A stretch of 64,000 bases of DNA from Lewinella sp. 4G2 (GCF_001625015.1 NZ_LVWJ02000014.1:1364001-1428000); one strand, 5' to 3'; counted from the first letter of the stretch, positions 28,517 through 38,536 are shown. Program-made: numbers and translations. The notes: a model not told the origin generated them from the letters alone.

Positions 28517-29080
28517 TTACACAAGTAATTGAACGGCTTCGCGCCGCACGGCCGCCTGGGCCAGGGCGATGGCGTCCGCCGGTTGGCGGGAGCTCAGAAG
28601 TCTTAGGCGGCTGGCAACCTGCTCGGCGGAGTCCGCTCCCTCAGCTGCCCGGACGATCAGTTGGCTCACGTTATCACGGGCCTGTAGCAGTACGTTCCAC
28701 AGTGCGTCACTCACGTAGATCTGCTGCGTTACGTTGTACTCAAACTCTTCGCGGATGGTGAGGAGCAACTGCGCCGTAAATTCCTGGGCGCTGCCGCTGG
28801 ATGCCGGGTTGAGTCGCAAGAGAAGATTGGGGACGGCAATGCGTTCGGTCATCAGCGTAAACCGTTCGCAAGCTTGCAGGCGAAGGGCATTCGTAGCTTC
28901 TTTATCATCCCCACCAGTACTGACGGAAGCGGCGGCGCTAGCTTGTTCCCTGGCGCTTCGGTCGAGGGACGCTAGCGTATCGTTGAGGGCACCGATCGTT
29001 TGGTAATTCTGGTAGGCCAGCAGGGCAACGGTAGCGAACAGCAACAAAGCGGTGATCAGCGTGATGGTAGTAACGTGCAT
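28517..29080 (-). CDS. DUF7935-like membrane-anchored protein
   Basis: The 187-residue protein starts with a single membrane helix (about residues 4-24, ITLITALLLFATVALLAYQNY). It is followed by an Ala/Ser-rich linker and a helical domain with RLQACERFTLMTERI, LLLTIREEFEYNVTQQIYVS and LLSSRQPADAIALAQAAV. This pattern matches a conserved Bacteroidota protein family of unknown function (I assign DUF7935 from memory). The ATG at 29080 is preferred over one 42 nt upstream because it places the membrane helix at the N-terminus. It ends 154 bp upstream of the metalloprotease start, on the same strand, and is divergent from the IscA-type gene. Confidence 0.65.
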   Translation of the reverse strand: MHVTTITLITALLLFATVALLAYQNYQTIGALNDTLASLDRSAREQASAAASVSTGGDDKEATNALRLQACERFTLMTERIAVPNLLLRLNPASSGSAQEFTAQLLLTIREEFEYNVTQQIYVSDALWNVLLQARDNVSQLIVRAAEGADSAEQVASRLRLLSSRQPADAIALAQAAVRREAVQLLV

Positions 29081-29257
29081 ATATAAGGTAGGGAAAATGA
29101 AGGGGAGCGCGCCCGGGTACAACTAAGATTGGTCAGCCGCTGTTTACGGGGTGACAAAGGTACTACGCACCCACTGAGTTGCGTTCCGTGCTCCCACCTG
29201 CCGCCCAACCTTAATTGGAGGTGGCGCTTACGAGCAGCGTGGTTCGCGGAAACGCTT

Positions 29258-29265
29258 TAGTTTTG
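29258..29265 (+). promoter_or_regulatory. -7 promoter box TAGTTTTG for the IscA-type gene
   Basis: An exact TAnnTTTG match, 22 nt before the ATG at 29288. Confidence 0.55.
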
Positions 29266-29287
29266 TCCCCCCTCAATTTAGCATCCC

Positions 29288-29656
29288 ATGAGCGTCGATA
29301 TTCAAACTACCACCAAGGCTACTTCTACTTCTCCCATCAAGATCACGCCCTCGGCGCTGGTTCAGCTGAAGGAATTACGGGCCGAACTCGGTGTGGCGGA
29401 AGACCATTTTCTTCGCGTCGGTGTACGCGGTGGCGGTTGCTCCGGTTTTGAATACCAATTGGGTTTCGATCTGCCGGAAGAAGACGATAAGCGGTTCGAC
29501 GTTGAAGGCGTCACCGTACTCATGAAACCGGGCCACGCCCTCTACCTGCTGGGGATGGAGATCGACTGGGCCACCGGGCTCAACAACCGGGGCTTCACCT
29601 TTAACAACCCGAATGCCACGGATACTTGTGGTTGTGGCACTTCTTTCTCCGCCTAA
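29288..29656 (+). CDS. Iron-sulfur cluster assembly protein, IscA/SufA/HesB family
   Basis: The 122-residue A-type Fe-S carrier has the three conserved cysteines, C51 in GGGCSGFEY and C114/C116 in DTCGCGTSF. It also has the HesB core ITPSALVQLKELRAE and the segment LMKPGHALYLLGMEIDW. A-type carriers hold an iron or a 2Fe-2S/4Fe-4S cluster and pass it to apo-enzymes. Sufficient motif coverage makes the family certain. Whether it serves the SUF or another pathway is not clear, because no suf genes are nearby. Confidence 0.95.
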   Translation: MSVDIQTTTKATSTSPIKITPSALVQLKELRAELGVAEDHFLRVGVRGGGCSGFEYQLGFDLPEEDDKRFDVEGVTVLMKPGHALYLLGMEIDWATGLNNRGFTFNNPNATDTCGCGTSFSA

Positions 29657-29732
29657 GCGCGGACTTGGGTAGGCCTTCTTTACCCTATTTCATTTCATAC
29701 CCCTCTTCCTGGTTCCTGACTTTAAGGACTGG

Positions 29733-29740
29733 TACCTTCA
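29733..29740 (+). promoter_or_regulatory. -7-like box TACCTTCA before the methyltransferase gene
   Basis: A TAnnTTTG variant, 27 nt before the ATG at 29768. Confidence 0.35.
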
Positions 29741-29767
29741 CCTCCCCCAAGCGCGGAATAACTTCCC

Positions 29768-30580
29768 ATGCGACAACCGATCAGCTACCGGCGGGGGATT
29801 CCTTTTTATTACGACAAGTCCGAGACGGAATTCAGTAAGGACGTCTACGAACGGTACGACGAGCTCGTTACCCGGCAAACTGCCCTCCACCTGGCGGATG
29901 AACTGCACGGTGGATATCCTTTTCAGGCCCTTCTTGATCTGATGCTGGACCACCTTCCAAATGGCGATGGCTTCCGGGTAGCGGACATCGGCTGCAGCGT
30001 CGGTCGGCTGGCGGGGGAGATCCACCTGCGGCGGCCCGGTTGGGAAGTGCACGGGATCGACCTCAGTTACCAAATGCTGCGGCAGGCGAACGATTACTGG
30101 GTGAAGGGGGAAGTCCTCCGCCCGAACCTCGCCCGTTACGGATGGGGGATGCCGTCCCTCCAAACACCGCACCCGCGACAGCGCCCAGCTTATCCTCCTA
30201 GTGAAGAACAACCCCGCCTGCAATTTTCCCTGGCCCGCGCCGAAGACCTCCCCTTCGCGGATGCTTCGCTGGATTATCTGCTGAACACTTTTCTGCTGGA
30301 TCGAGTACCGGACCCCTTTGCCACGCTGAACGAATTTGCCCGCGTACTGCGCCCGGGTGGTAGGATGGTAGCCGTAACACCACTCAACTTCCTGACGCCA
30401 GGCGGATGGCGCGATGCCCACCCACCCGTAAAAATCCTGGGCCACCTCCAAAAATCGGGTTGGAAGATTCTCGACTGGCAAGACCCGTTCGTCCTGACCG
30501 AACCGATGGATGCGCGCGGTAACGCCGTACGGTGGTCCTGCATCGCCGTAGTGGCGGAGCGATCAGGAGTGGTGGATTGA
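29768..30580 (+). CDS. Class I SAM-dependent methyltransferase
   Basis: The 270-residue protein has the Rossmann methyltransferase motif I as VADIGCSVGRLAGEI, the acidic loop VHGIDLS, and motif IV-like DASLDYLLNTFLLDRVPDPFATLNEFARVLRPGGRMV. The substrate is unknown; this type includes small-molecule and ubiquinone/menaquinone-like methylases. Near residue 134 the sequence [12 protein letters not shown] is encoded by a degenerate 17-bp dispersed repeat. It lies between the acidic-loop region and the motif IV part, where an extra loop is tolerated. Confidence 0.85.
   Translation: MRQPISYRRGIPFYYDKSETEFSKDVYERYDELVTRQTALHLADELHGGYPFQALLDLMLDHLPNGDGFRVADIGCSVGRLAGEIHLRRPGWEVHGIDLSYQMLRQANDYWVKGEVLRPNLARYGWGMPSLQTPHPRQRPAYPPSEEQPRLQFSLARAEDLPFADASLDYLLNTFLLDRVPDPFATLNEFARVLRPGGRMVAVTPLNFLTPGGWRDAHPPVKILGHLQKSGWKILDWQDPFVLTEPMDARGNAVRWSCIAVVAERSGVVD
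30169..30185 (+). repeat. 17-bp dispersed repeat inside the methyltransferase gene
   Basis: GCACCCGCGACAGCGCC differs from the consensus at two positions and is followed by CAGCTTA. It is read in a different frame (His-Pro-Arg-Gln-Arg-Pro) from the other in-gene copies and keeps the gene open. Confidence 0.6.
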
Positions 30581-30682
30581 ATCCGGAGCAATAATGAACG
30601 GCTGCTCGGTGATAAGCAAGGTGATAATTTTGCGTGCAGTCTACCTTAAGGTTGATTCCTTGGTATAAGTCGGGCCGTGTAT

Positions 30683-30690
30683 TACTTTTG
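30683..30690 (+). promoter_or_regulatory. -7 promoter box TACTTTTG upstream of the pyrophosphatase gene
   Basis: An exact TAnnTTTG match with a TTG about 23 nt upstream. It would give a leader of about 170 nt before the ATG at 30867. Confidence 0.45.
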
Positions 30691-30866
30691 GGTGATATTT
30701 CGGGTCAACGACCTTTTGAAGCGCAGAGAATACCCCAAACTAGTCGATCAAAATAATTACACTGACGCCTCTGCGGCCATCTAGTTCGCTTGTACTTGAA
30801 GACAGCGGCCGGCACTTTTCTCCGTCCGATTACCTCTCTTCTTAACAAGTAAATACTTTCACATTT

Positions 30867-33047
30867 ATGGTTTCTACTATTTTATTGGCGGTCCCCGCAC
30901 TGGGAATCCTCGCCCTGATTTTTATGTTCGTCAAGTCCGCCGGCGTCTCCAAGCAGGACCCGGGCAATGAACTCATGCAACGTATCGGTAAGAACATTGC
31001 CGACGGTGCCATGGCCTTCCTGAAGGCGGAGTACCGCGTACTCGCCATTTTCGTCGTCTGCGTAGCGGCCATCCTCGGTATCTCCGCGGCGATGGACAGC
31101 AACGAAGGGACGCACTGGATGATCTCTGTGAGCTTCATCATTGGCGCGATCTGTTCCGCCCTGGCCGGTTTCATCGGGATGAACGTTGCCACCAAAGCAA
31201 ATATCCGTACCACGCAAGCGGCCCGTACCAGTCTGGGCGCGGCCCTCGGGGTGGCCTTCGACGGTGGCGCCGTAATGGGTCTTGGCGTAGTTGGTCTTGG
31301 CCTTCTCGGTCTCGGCCTTCTCTTCTTCCTGTTCCAGAGCCAGTTCGGTATGGACACGGAAGCGAACGTACTGCAGGTGCTGTCCGTCCTGACGGGCTTT
31401 TCCTTCGGTGCCTCCTCAATTGCCCTCTTCGCCCGCGTAGGTGGTGGTATCTACACCAAAGCCGCCGACGTTGGGGCTGACCTTGTAGGTAAAGTAGAGG
31501 CCGGCATCCCCGAAGACCACCCACTCAACCCCGCCACGATCGCCGACAACGTTGGTGACAACGTAGGTGACGTAGCCGGTATGGGAGCTGACCTCTTTGA
31601 ATCTTACGTCGGTTCCATCATCGGCACGATGGTAATTGGCGCTGGTTACATGGGCGTTACCGGATTTTCCGGTGGTGAGTTTAGCGGCCTCGGCGCCGTA
31701 CTGCTGCCCCTCGTAATTGCCGGTATTGGCATTATCGCTTCCATCCTCGGTACCTTCTTCGTACGCGTGAAGGAAGGTGGTGACCCACAAAAAGCACTCA
31801 ACACGGGTGAATTGATCGCAGCCGTCCTCTTCCTGATCGGTACTGCTGGAGCGGTATTCACCATGGTCCCCGAAGCTTACACGGTAAGTGGTATTGAATA
31901 CGGCCGCTGGGGTGTCCTTTACGCCATCATCCTCGGCCTAGCCGGTGGTTTGGGTATTGGCTACATCACGGAGTACTACACGGGTACGGGTACCAAGCCG
32001 GTACAGGGTATTGTGGACCAATCCGCTACTGGTGCCGCGACGAACCTGATTGCCGGCCTTGCCGTCGGGATGCGTTCTACGGCTTACCCCATCATCGTGC
32101 TGTGTATCGCCATCATTGGTTCTTACTACTTCGCCGGGCTTTACGGCATCGGTATTGCTGCGGTAGGTATGCTCGCCAACACGGGTATCCAATTGGCCAT
32201 CGATGCTTACGGACCGATCTGTGACAACGCCGGTGGTATCGCCGAAATGGCGGGCCTGCCCAAAGAAGTACGCGAACGTACCGACCAGTTGGATGCGGTA
32301 GGTAACACCACCGCCGCCATCGGTAAGGGTTTTGCCATTGGTTCCGCTGCCCTGACGGCCCTGGTCCTCTTCGCCGCCTTCATGCAGACGGCTCAGATCA
32401 CGAGCATTGATATCGCTAACCCGTACGTGACCGCTGGTCTCTTCCTCGGTGCGATGCTTCCCTTCCTCTTCTCCGCCTTCTCCATGGAGGCCGTTGGCCG
32501 TGCGGCGAACGACATGATCCAGGAAGTACGTCGCCAGTTCCGCGACATCCCAGAACTGAAAGCTGCCCTCGAGATCATGCGTAAGTACGACTCCGACGAG
32601 AGCAAGTTTACGCCCGCTGACCAGGCCATCTTTGATGCCGCCGACGGTAAGGCCGACTACGAAAAGTGTGTCGAGATCTCTACCAAGGCTTCCATCCGCG
32701 AGATGGTGATGCCCGGTCTGATTGCCGTGATCACGCCCGTCATCATCGGTTTCGGTGGTGGCGCCGAGATGCTCGGTGGTCTCCTCGCCGGTGTAACCTC
32801 CGCTGGTGTGATGATGGCCATCTTCCAGTCCAACGCCGGTGGCGCCTGGGATAACGCCAAGAAGATGTTCGAAGAAGGTGCTTCCGTTCAGGGCACGATC
32901 TTCCACAAGGGTTCCGAGCCGCACAAGGCTGCCGTTGTCGGTGACACGGTGGGTGACCCCTTCAAGGATACTTCCGGCCCCTCCCTCAACATCTTGTTAA
33001 AGTTGATGGCGGTGGTTTCTCTGGTAATTGCACCTTTCCTGGTGTAA
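30867..33047 (+). CDS. hppA: Membrane-bound ion-pumping pyrophosphatase
   Basis: The 726-residue multi-spanning enzyme couples hydrolysis of pyrophosphate to ion transport. The active-site region is [33 protein letters not shown] (given in part: [20 protein letters not shown]), with the second acidic site in [17 protein letters not shown] near the C-terminus. The motif [10 protein letters not shown] (from residue 479) has Ala where K+-independent enzymes have Lys, indicating the K+-dependent subfamily. Whether H+, Na+ or both are pumped is not decided by these motifs. It is monocistronic, followed by a terminator hairpin. Confidence 0.96.
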   Translation: MVSTILLAVPALGILALIFMFVKSAGVSKQDPGNELMQRIGKNIADGAMAFLKAEYRVLAIFVVCVAAILGISAAMDSNEGTHWMISVSFIIGAICSALAGFIGMNVATKANIRTTQAARTSLGAALGVAFDGGAVMGLGVVGLGLLGLGLLFFLFQSQFGMDTEANVLQVLSVLTGFSFGASSIALFARVGGGIYTKAADVGADLVGKVEAGIPEDHPLNPATIADNVGDNVGDVAGMGADLFESYVGSIIGTMVIGAGYMGVTGFSGGEFSGLGAVLLPLVIAGIGIIASILGTFFVRVKEGGDPQKALNTGELIAAVLFLIGTAGAVFTMVPEAYTVSGIEYGRWGVLYAIILGLAGGLGIGYITEYYTGTGTKPVQGIVDQSATGAATNLIAGLAVGMRSTAYPIIVLCIAIIGSYYFAGLYGIGIAAVGMLANTGIQLAIDAYGPICDNAGGIAEMAGLPKEVRERTDQLDAVGNTTAAIGKGFAIGSAALTALVLFAAFMQTAQITSIDIANPYVTAGLFLGAMLPFLFSAFSMEAVGRAANDMIQEVRRQFRDIPELKAALEIMRKYDSDESKFTPADQAIFDAADGKADYEKCVEISTKASIREMVMPGLIAVITPVIIGFGGGAEMLGGLLAGVTSAGVMMAIFQSNAGGAWDNAKKMFEEGASVQGTIFHKGSEPHKAAVVGDTVGDPFKDTSGPSLNILLKLMAVVSLVIAPFLV

Positions 33048-33074
33048 TCCTAATTAGGATATCCACTTAAACGG

Positions 33075-33110
33075 CAATGGCCGCTTCGCTTTTGGGCGGG
33101 GCGGCCATTG
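33075..33110 (+). terminator. Terminator after hppA
   Basis: Arms CAATGGCCGC and GCGGCCATTG lie about 28 nt after the stop and are followed by TTGGTTTTAT. Confidence 0.75.
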
Positions 33111-33242
33111 TTGGTTTTATGAGGCTCCTTTAAATCTGATTGTAAGTCTGCATTTAATTGGCGGATGGATTAAACACGCTTTAGTATTCTCAGAATGTGT
33201 TGTTGATAAATAGCTGAAATTCCTGTGGTTGAGTTGCCTTTG

Positions 33243-33284
33243 TAGCCCTCTCCCCCGGCCCCTCTCCGTGGGAGAGGGGAGACG
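33243..33284. repeat. REP-like palindrome CCCCTCTCC-GTG-GGAGAGGGG
   Basis: A perfect 9-bp inverted repeat with a 3-nt loop (33259-33279) is preceded by GCCCTCTCCCCCGG. It lies about 115 bp from the 3' end of the RAYT-like gene. Palindromes of this CCCTCTCC type are widespread dispersed repeats in bacteria. The rest of the 33.05-33.40 kb gap shows nothing further. Confidence 0.6.
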
Positions 33285-33397
33285 TCATAGTCGATATCTT
33301 GAGATTTGTATCAGATTTCAATTGATCGTGATTAAACAAAAAAGCAAGACGCTTACCAGTACGTAATAAGAATTTTCTATTTAAAGCGAATTGCACA

Positions 33398-34051
33398 CTA
33401 CCCTAGCATCTCCACGTACTCCGGGTTTACGTACACACCTGGCCAGTTTTTCCAGGATTTAGCCAGGCCCGCCCGCTTGGGGATTTCCAGAATTTGCCGG
33501 ACGGCCGCGAGGAATTTTCCGGGGCGGATGCGGCGGTCGTGGTAGGCGCTATCCCAAAGGTCCCGGTCGTCCAGGCCTAAGTGTTGCCGAGCTTTGCAGG
33601 TGGTCAAACCGGTGTGGGATTCCATGACGGCGGCGCTGGAAACACTCTTCACGTCATCGGGTGCCTTTACGATGACGTGGACGTGGTTGCGCATTACGCA
33701 GAGCATGATGACGGAGACGATGCCCCGGTCGTCGAGGTTGCGCCAGGACTTGATGATGAGTTGCTGGAAACCAGGATCCATCAACACCTTTGGGCCACCC
33801 TTTGCGGCGTTGAGGGCATCCACGAGTGCCGTATCGTAAGCCGTCAGCGTTTCGTACTTCCGTTGGTTGATGCGGCTGCGCTCCACCTTGTCGGTAGCTT
33901 CTTTGAGTTCGGCTTCCAGGAGGGCCAACTGTTGGTCGCGGGTTTCCCCGAGTTGTAATAGGACTTCTTCTGACACACTCCCGTGCAGACGGTAGGTAAT
34001 GTGTACGGGGGAGGAAGTAATGGAGGAGATATTGGAAGTGGGCGCGCTCAT
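33398..34051 (-). CDS. RAYT-like (Y1/Transposase_17) protein with probable loss of catalytic Tyr
   Basis: The 217-residue protein has the Y1-transposase core: a hydrophobic strand with the HUH metal motif HVH (H123, H125, in VMRNHVHVIV), then DLWDSAYHDRRIRPGKF and QILEIPKRAGLAKSWKNWPG. REP-associated tyrosine transposases have a YIxxNPxKxG motif in this last place. Here the aligned Tyr is Gln186 and Asn is Ile190, so nicking activity may be lost unless Tyr170 substitutes. About 60 extra N-terminal residues form a helical extension. No terminal repeats like those of an insertion sequence are visible. A single copy and a nearby palindrome fit a domesticated or stranded RAYT. Confidence 0.8.
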   Translation of the reverse strand: MSAPTSNISSITSSPVHITYRLHGSVSEEVLLQLGETRDQQLALLEAELKEATDKVERSRINQRKYETLTAYDTALVDALNAAKGGPKVLMDPGFQQLIIKSWRNLDDRGIVSVIMLCVMRNHVHVIVKAPDDVKSVSSAAVMESHTGLTTCKARQHLGLDDRDLWDSAYHDRRIRPGKFLAAVRQILEIPKRAGLAKSWKNWPGVYVNPEYVEMLG

Positions 34052-34208
34052 TCAATTTGTGTTTGTTTCGTAAATATAAAACAAAAAGTATTTTAACTGT
34101 AGCGTTGACACAAATTTGTTGAGCTAACTTTCCGTTCCGTCCGGCAGGCTAAGTGAGCCGTCTTCTGCGTTTGGGTCAACCGGCATTGGCCAACTTTCCC
34201 TCGCCAAT

Positions 34209-35120
34209 TTGTTTACTCTATCCAACCAACCATCAATTTTGGACTACGGAAGTTACCAGGACCCGAATTACTTAGCCCTTTTCGAAGAAGCCCTGCGCTA
34301 CGATAAGGTGGGCGACGTGTACACGGCCGTCAAGTTGCTCAAAAAGGTGATTCGCCTCGTGCCGGACCACCCCGATGCCTACGCCGCGCTCGGAAAGATC
34401 TACCACCGCCGGCGGGAGTGGAAACCGGCTTTCCACTACCTCTCCAAAGTAGTGGCGCTGGACGCCGACGACCGGGAAGCCTGGTGGAAACTGGGCCACG
34501 CTGCCACCGGGCTGAAACGCTTCACCGTGGCCGGTAGCGTTTGGGCTAAGTTCGGCATGGAAAAGGCTCGCCTTGGCGCGGCGGAGAACATCGAGATCAA
34601 AACCGAGACCGGTTACGAGATCCTCTGGATGCAACCGCTCGACGCCGCCCGGGCCCGGATCCTGAGTATCCCTCACCCAGGGAGTGACCTCCGTTTCCGC
34701 GACCTCGTGCTCTACGACCGCCGCAATATCGTCGGCAGCAACATCCACAACCGCCGCCGGACGCACGTCTATTCCTGGTTAGCCCTTTTGAAGCAGTCTC
34801 CCTACCGGACCTTCAGTTGCCTGTTGCACTCCAGCGATGAGATCGCCATCGCCAAGCTGGAAAACCTGTGCTACGACGCCGGCCTCGGTTTCGAGGTGTG
34901 GAGTAATGCTACCCGTACCATGCGCGGTACCCCCGAACGCGCCACCAAAGCGGAGAAGGATAACTTCCCCGAATACTACAACGACCTCGTGCCCAAACCC
35001 GACCACGGTACTACCCTCGTCGCCCTGGCGGCGATTCACCCCGCGGAGGTGGAGCGCGTCCTCAACGCCTGGGAGATCATCACTTTGGAAGGATTTTCCG
35101 ACCTGCGTTCCTACGAATAA
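34209..35120 (+). CDS. Tetratricopeptide-repeat protein
   Basis: About 303 residues if started at TTG 34209; no ATG is present near the N-terminus, so the exact start is uncertain. Residues 20-110 form two to three TPR units (YLALFEEALRYDKVGDVYTAVKLLKK, in part; then PDAYAALGKIYHRRREWKPAFHYLSKV and AWWKLGHAA). The C-terminal 190 residues have no family I recognise. They contain RRRTHVYSWLALLKQSPYRTFSCLLHSS-like sequence and an acidic end. TPRs mediate protein binding. It is divergent from the RAYT gene and 120 bp upstream of the PBP1A gene. Confidence 0.72.
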   Translation: MFTLSNQPSILDYGSYQDPNYLALFEEALRYDKVGDVYTAVKLLKKVIRLVPDHPDAYAALGKIYHRRREWKPAFHYLSKVVALDADDREAWWKLGHAATGLKRFTVAGSVWAKFGMEKARLGAAENIEIKTETGYEILWMQPLDAARARILSIPHPGSDLRFRDLVLYDRRNIVGSNIHNRRRTHVYSWLALLKQSPYRTFSCLLHSSDEIAIAKLENLCYDAGLGFEVWSNATRTMRGTPERATKAEKDNFPEYYNDLVPKPDHGTTLVALAAIHPAEVERVLNAWEIITLEGFSDLRSYE

Positions 35121-35240
35121 AAGTCAATGAACGGCCGTTTGCTACCGGTAGACCGAACTACGAAATCGACTCAGACAAATACGGTCACCATTCAATTTAG
35201 CCCCAAGCCTTAGCGTTATTTCCTTATCCCCCGCTAGCGT

Positions 35241-37775
35241 ATGCCCCGAAAAAAACCAGTTTCCGGCTTTAAAGCGATTTATACCTACTTCGGCCAACTT
35301 GGTGCGCGGGCGCTGCGGGGTACCTACTGGTATATCAAAAGATCGTCCAAGTGGAGGCTCGCTGCTTTAGCGCTGGCGGGTTGTTTGGTGCTGGGTGTTT
35401 GTACGTTCGGCTTTCTCTTCCTCCGCGCTCAGGGTGGTGCCTACGGCAAGATGCCAACGCTTGCGGAACTGGCGCTGGTGGAGAATTCGGAAGCCTCGTC
35501 TGTCATCAGTGAGGACGGCCAGGTTATCGCCAAGTACTACCGCGTCAACCGCATCAGCGTGCCCCTCGACGAGATTTCTCCTTTCGTCACGAAAGGATTG
35601 GTAGCTACCGAAGACAGCCGCTTTTTCGAGCACCAGGGCGTGGATGCCCGGGCCCTCTTCCGCGTCCTCGTCAAGACCATCGCGATGGGAGACCGCAGCA
35701 GCGGCGGGGGCAGCACCATCAGCCAGCAACTGGCGAAACAACTTTACCCGCGGCAGCACAATGGCAGCCTGAGCATCCTGAAGACCAAGATCCGGGAAAT
35801 GATCATCGCCAGCCGGCTGGAGGAGGTCTACACGAAGGAGGAACTGCTGGCCCTCTACCTCAATACGGTACCCTTCGGTGAAAATGCCTACGGTATCGAG
35901 GTCGCTTCCCGCCGCTTTTTCAATAAGCCCGCCGTCGATCTCCGGGCGGAGGAAGCCGCCGTCCTCGTCGGGCTCCTTAAGGCCAATACGACCTACAATC
36001 CACGTACTCACCCGCAGGAGAGTCAGGATCGCCGCGACGTTGTCCTGGCCCTCATGGCCCGCAACGGCAGCCTCACCCAGAGCCAATCGGATAGCCTGCG
36101 GGCCATTGAGTTGAAGACAGATTACCGCCGCTTTAACGTTGCCGTCGGCAGCGCCCCCCACTTTCGCCAGGTTCTGCGGTCGGAGGTGGAGAAGGCGCTG
36201 GTCGGTAAAGTCCACCCCGATCGCCGGCCCTACGACATTGATGGCGACGGGCTACGCATCCACGTGAGCATCAACAGCCACCTCCAGCGCTACGCCGAAC
36301 AGGCCGTGCGGGAAGAGCTGCCAAAGGCCCAACTCAATTTCTCCCGCGACTGGCGGGGCCATAGCAAAAAGCCGTGGGACAATGCTTTCCGAAACGCCGT
36401 CGAACGCAGCAGACCTTACCGCCAATTGGCTGCGGCAGGACTAAGTGAGAAAGAGATTGACGAGGCCCTGGCCCGCCCGAAACCCATGACCATCTACGAC
36501 CCCATCGCCGTCTCCCGCGTCGATACTACGATGAGCTCCATTGATAGCCTGCGTCACTACTTCACCATGCTGAACGCCGGGATGCTCGTGACCCAGGGCC
36601 GGGACGGCGTCGTCCGCGCCTGGGTGGGGGGCATTGATTACGGTTTCGTCCAGTACGACCACGTGAAGGCCAGGCGGCAGATGGGTTCCACCATCAAGCC
36701 CGTCGTTTACGCCACGGCTCTGCAGGAGGGTATGATGCCCTGCGAGTACACGCCCGCCCAGCAATTCACCATCGAAGACTTCCAGGATTACCAGCCGCGC
36801 AACGCCAATGGTAAGTATGAGGGTGCTTATTCCATGCGTGGCGCGCTGGCGAAATCCGTCAACACCGTCGCCGTCAACGTAGCCGTGCGCACCGGGCTCG
36901 ACCGTTTTGCCGCGGAGGTTCGGGAGCTCGGAATTGAGGGCGACATCACGGCCAACCCCAGTTTGGCGCTCGGTACGGTCGAGGCCAGTTTGCCCGAGAT
37001 CAACACGGTCTACAGCAGCTTCGCCAACGGGGGCGTCCGGCCCGACGGCATCCACTTTTTGGATAAGATCACCACCGCCGACGGTACCGTGCTGGTCCAG
37101 TTCGAACGGCCCGTAGCTACCAAGCGGGTCATGCCGGATACCGTCGCAGCAACGGCTACCTATTTGCTGGCCGGCGTCGTCAATTCGGGCACTGGGGCCA
37201 AACTCCGTAGCCAGTATGGCCTTGCTGGCCCCATCGCCGGCAAAACGGGCACAACGCAAGACCAGAGCGACGGCTGGTTCGTGGGCTTCACGCCCAAATT
37301 GGTCGTCAGTACCTGGGTGGGCGCGGAGTACCCGGCGGTTCATTTCCGCACGCTCAGCCGGGGTTCGGCTACCGCTACGGCACTGCCGATCTGGGGTAAT
37401 TTCATGCGCAAGTTGCAGGATGCCAAGGGCCTCAAATTCTACAAAGGCGGCAACTTCCCGGAGTTAGACGACTTGGCGCTGGCGCTGGTGCAATGTCCGG
37501 ATTACCTAGAAGAGATGCCCGTCTACTACGTCGACGAGCTGGATGCCGGGGAAGGCCCCATCCCGGGTTCGGTACGGAGCGGGGGAAGAACGGCGCTCGC
37601 GCAATTCCCCAGCCAGGACGTTGAACGGATGATGCGCAAAAAACGCCGCCGCAACAACGAGTCCGCCGGCGACTACGCCAACCGGATCGCCCGCTACCTC
37701 GAACGGGAACGGGAGAAGGAGGAGCGAAGGAAGAAACGGGGGAAGCTTTGGGTGGAGCGGTTGTTTGGGGGATAG
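35241..37775 (+). CDS. Penicillin-binding protein 1A, bifunctional transglycosylase/transpeptidase
   Basis: The 844-residue inner-membrane protein polymerises and cross-links peptidoglycan. A short cytoplasmic region and one membrane helix (about 45-65) are followed by the GT51 domain. It carries ATEDSRFFEHQGVD (catalytic Glu124) and GGSTISQQLAKQLYPR. The transpeptidase domain has the SxxK serine at Ser483 (GSTIKP), SVN in AKSVNTVAVN and KTGT from Lys668. The C-terminal 60 residues are a highly basic Arg/Lys tail after the transpeptidase. The start at 35241 gives a normal basic N-terminus (PRKKPVSGFK). Confidence 0.96.
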   Translation: MPRKKPVSGFKAIYTYFGQLGARALRGTYWYIKRSSKWRLAALALAGCLVLGVCTFGFLFLRAQGGAYGKMPTLAELALVENSEASSVISEDGQVIAKYYRVNRISVPLDEISPFVTKGLVATEDSRFFEHQGVDARALFRVLVKTIAMGDRSSGGGSTISQQLAKQLYPRQHNGSLSILKTKIREMIIASRLEEVYTKEELLALYLNTVPFGENAYGIEVASRRFFNKPAVDLRAEEAAVLVGLLKANTTYNPRTHPQESQDRRDVVLALMARNGSLTQSQSDSLRAIELKTDYRRFNVAVGSAPHFRQVLRSEVEKALVGKVHPDRRPYDIDGDGLRIHVSINSHLQRYAEQAVREELPKAQLNFSRDWRGHSKKPWDNAFRNAVERSRPYRQLAAAGLSEKEIDEALARPKPMTIYDPIAVSRVDTTMSSIDSLRHYFTMLNAGMLVTQGRDGVVRAWVGGIDYGFVQYDHVKARRQMGSTIKPVVYATALQEGMMPCEYTPAQQFTIEDFQDYQPRNANGKYEGAYSMRGALAKSVNTVAVNVAVRTGLDRFAAEVRELGIEGDITANPSLALGTVEASLPEINTVYSSFANGGVRPDGIHFLDKITTADGTVLVQFERPVATKRVMPDTVAATATYLLAGVVNSGTGAKLRSQYGLAGPIAGKTGTTQDQSDGWFVGFTPKLVVSTWVGAEYPAVHFRTLSRGSATATALPIWGNFMRKLQDAKGLKFYKGGNFPELDDLALALVQCPDYLEEMPVYYVDELDAGEGPIPGSVRSGGRTALAQFPSQDVERMMRKKRRRNNESAGDYANRIARYLEREREKEERRKKRGKLWVERLFGG

Positions 37776-38536
37776 GGTTGTAGATGATTTGTAGGCTGCG
37801 GAAGTCGTTGATCCGTCCTAAAATAGATCGATAATTATGAGGATTCCAGGCTGACTGCGGCTTCGTGTGGCTTGATGGTTAAGAGACCTCCGTAGACGCT
37901 GGAGTACTGGTGATGAGCGCGCGTTAATCTTGTAATCCAATCGTTCTGATTTAATGTCTCAATGAGGTTTTGGACATGGTCTGCTTTGTCGGCATGAGGT
38001 GGTTAAAATCAAAGTATTTCTAGGTTACTGATAACGTTCATTGTTCTAGGCGCTTTGTGACTATGAGTAGGTCTAAGCGCCATTATCCAATGGTCACCCT
38101 TCTTAGTACCTGTAAGGATAAATTGCGGAGACGGTAAACGTGATTGGTAATATCTAATCTGGAATAAAAAGCTAGAAGATGAATAAGGTCTAAAAAAATT
38201 CATTATTTGTAAAATTTTACTTAGATTGCTATGTAATCTTTATTCTATAACCCGATCAAAATATCCATTTATAACTCATCAGATATTTAAATTGATATTT
38301 TAAGAACCAATCTTAAACATCTTACTTTTCAAAATAGCATCCTTTAGTTCTCAAGAAAGGCTGAACTTGACAATTTAGAAAATGCTTGCGTAATTTTGTT
38401 TAGTGCATACATACAAGAACGCGATGTAAATGTAGTTGAAGCACACTTTGATGCAACCGGCCCCGGAAGTCAGAACTGATAAGATTTTAAAAATGCTCAA
38501 AAAACTTGTTTAGAGATGTATGGGGTCACCTCTTAA
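37776..38536. other. AT-rich non-coding stretch
   Basis: About 760 bp of markedly AT-rich sequence with no open frame that looks like a gene. The composition shifts away from the GC-rich flanks and continues into the next gene. It may contain decayed remains of a larger gene whose end is the sorting-domain remnant that follows. Confidence 0.5.

Noticed and set aside
35747-35760. CCCGCGGCAGC in the PBP1A gene
   Set aside because: It matches only part of the repeat and encodes the conserved end of the GT51 motif (YPRQ).
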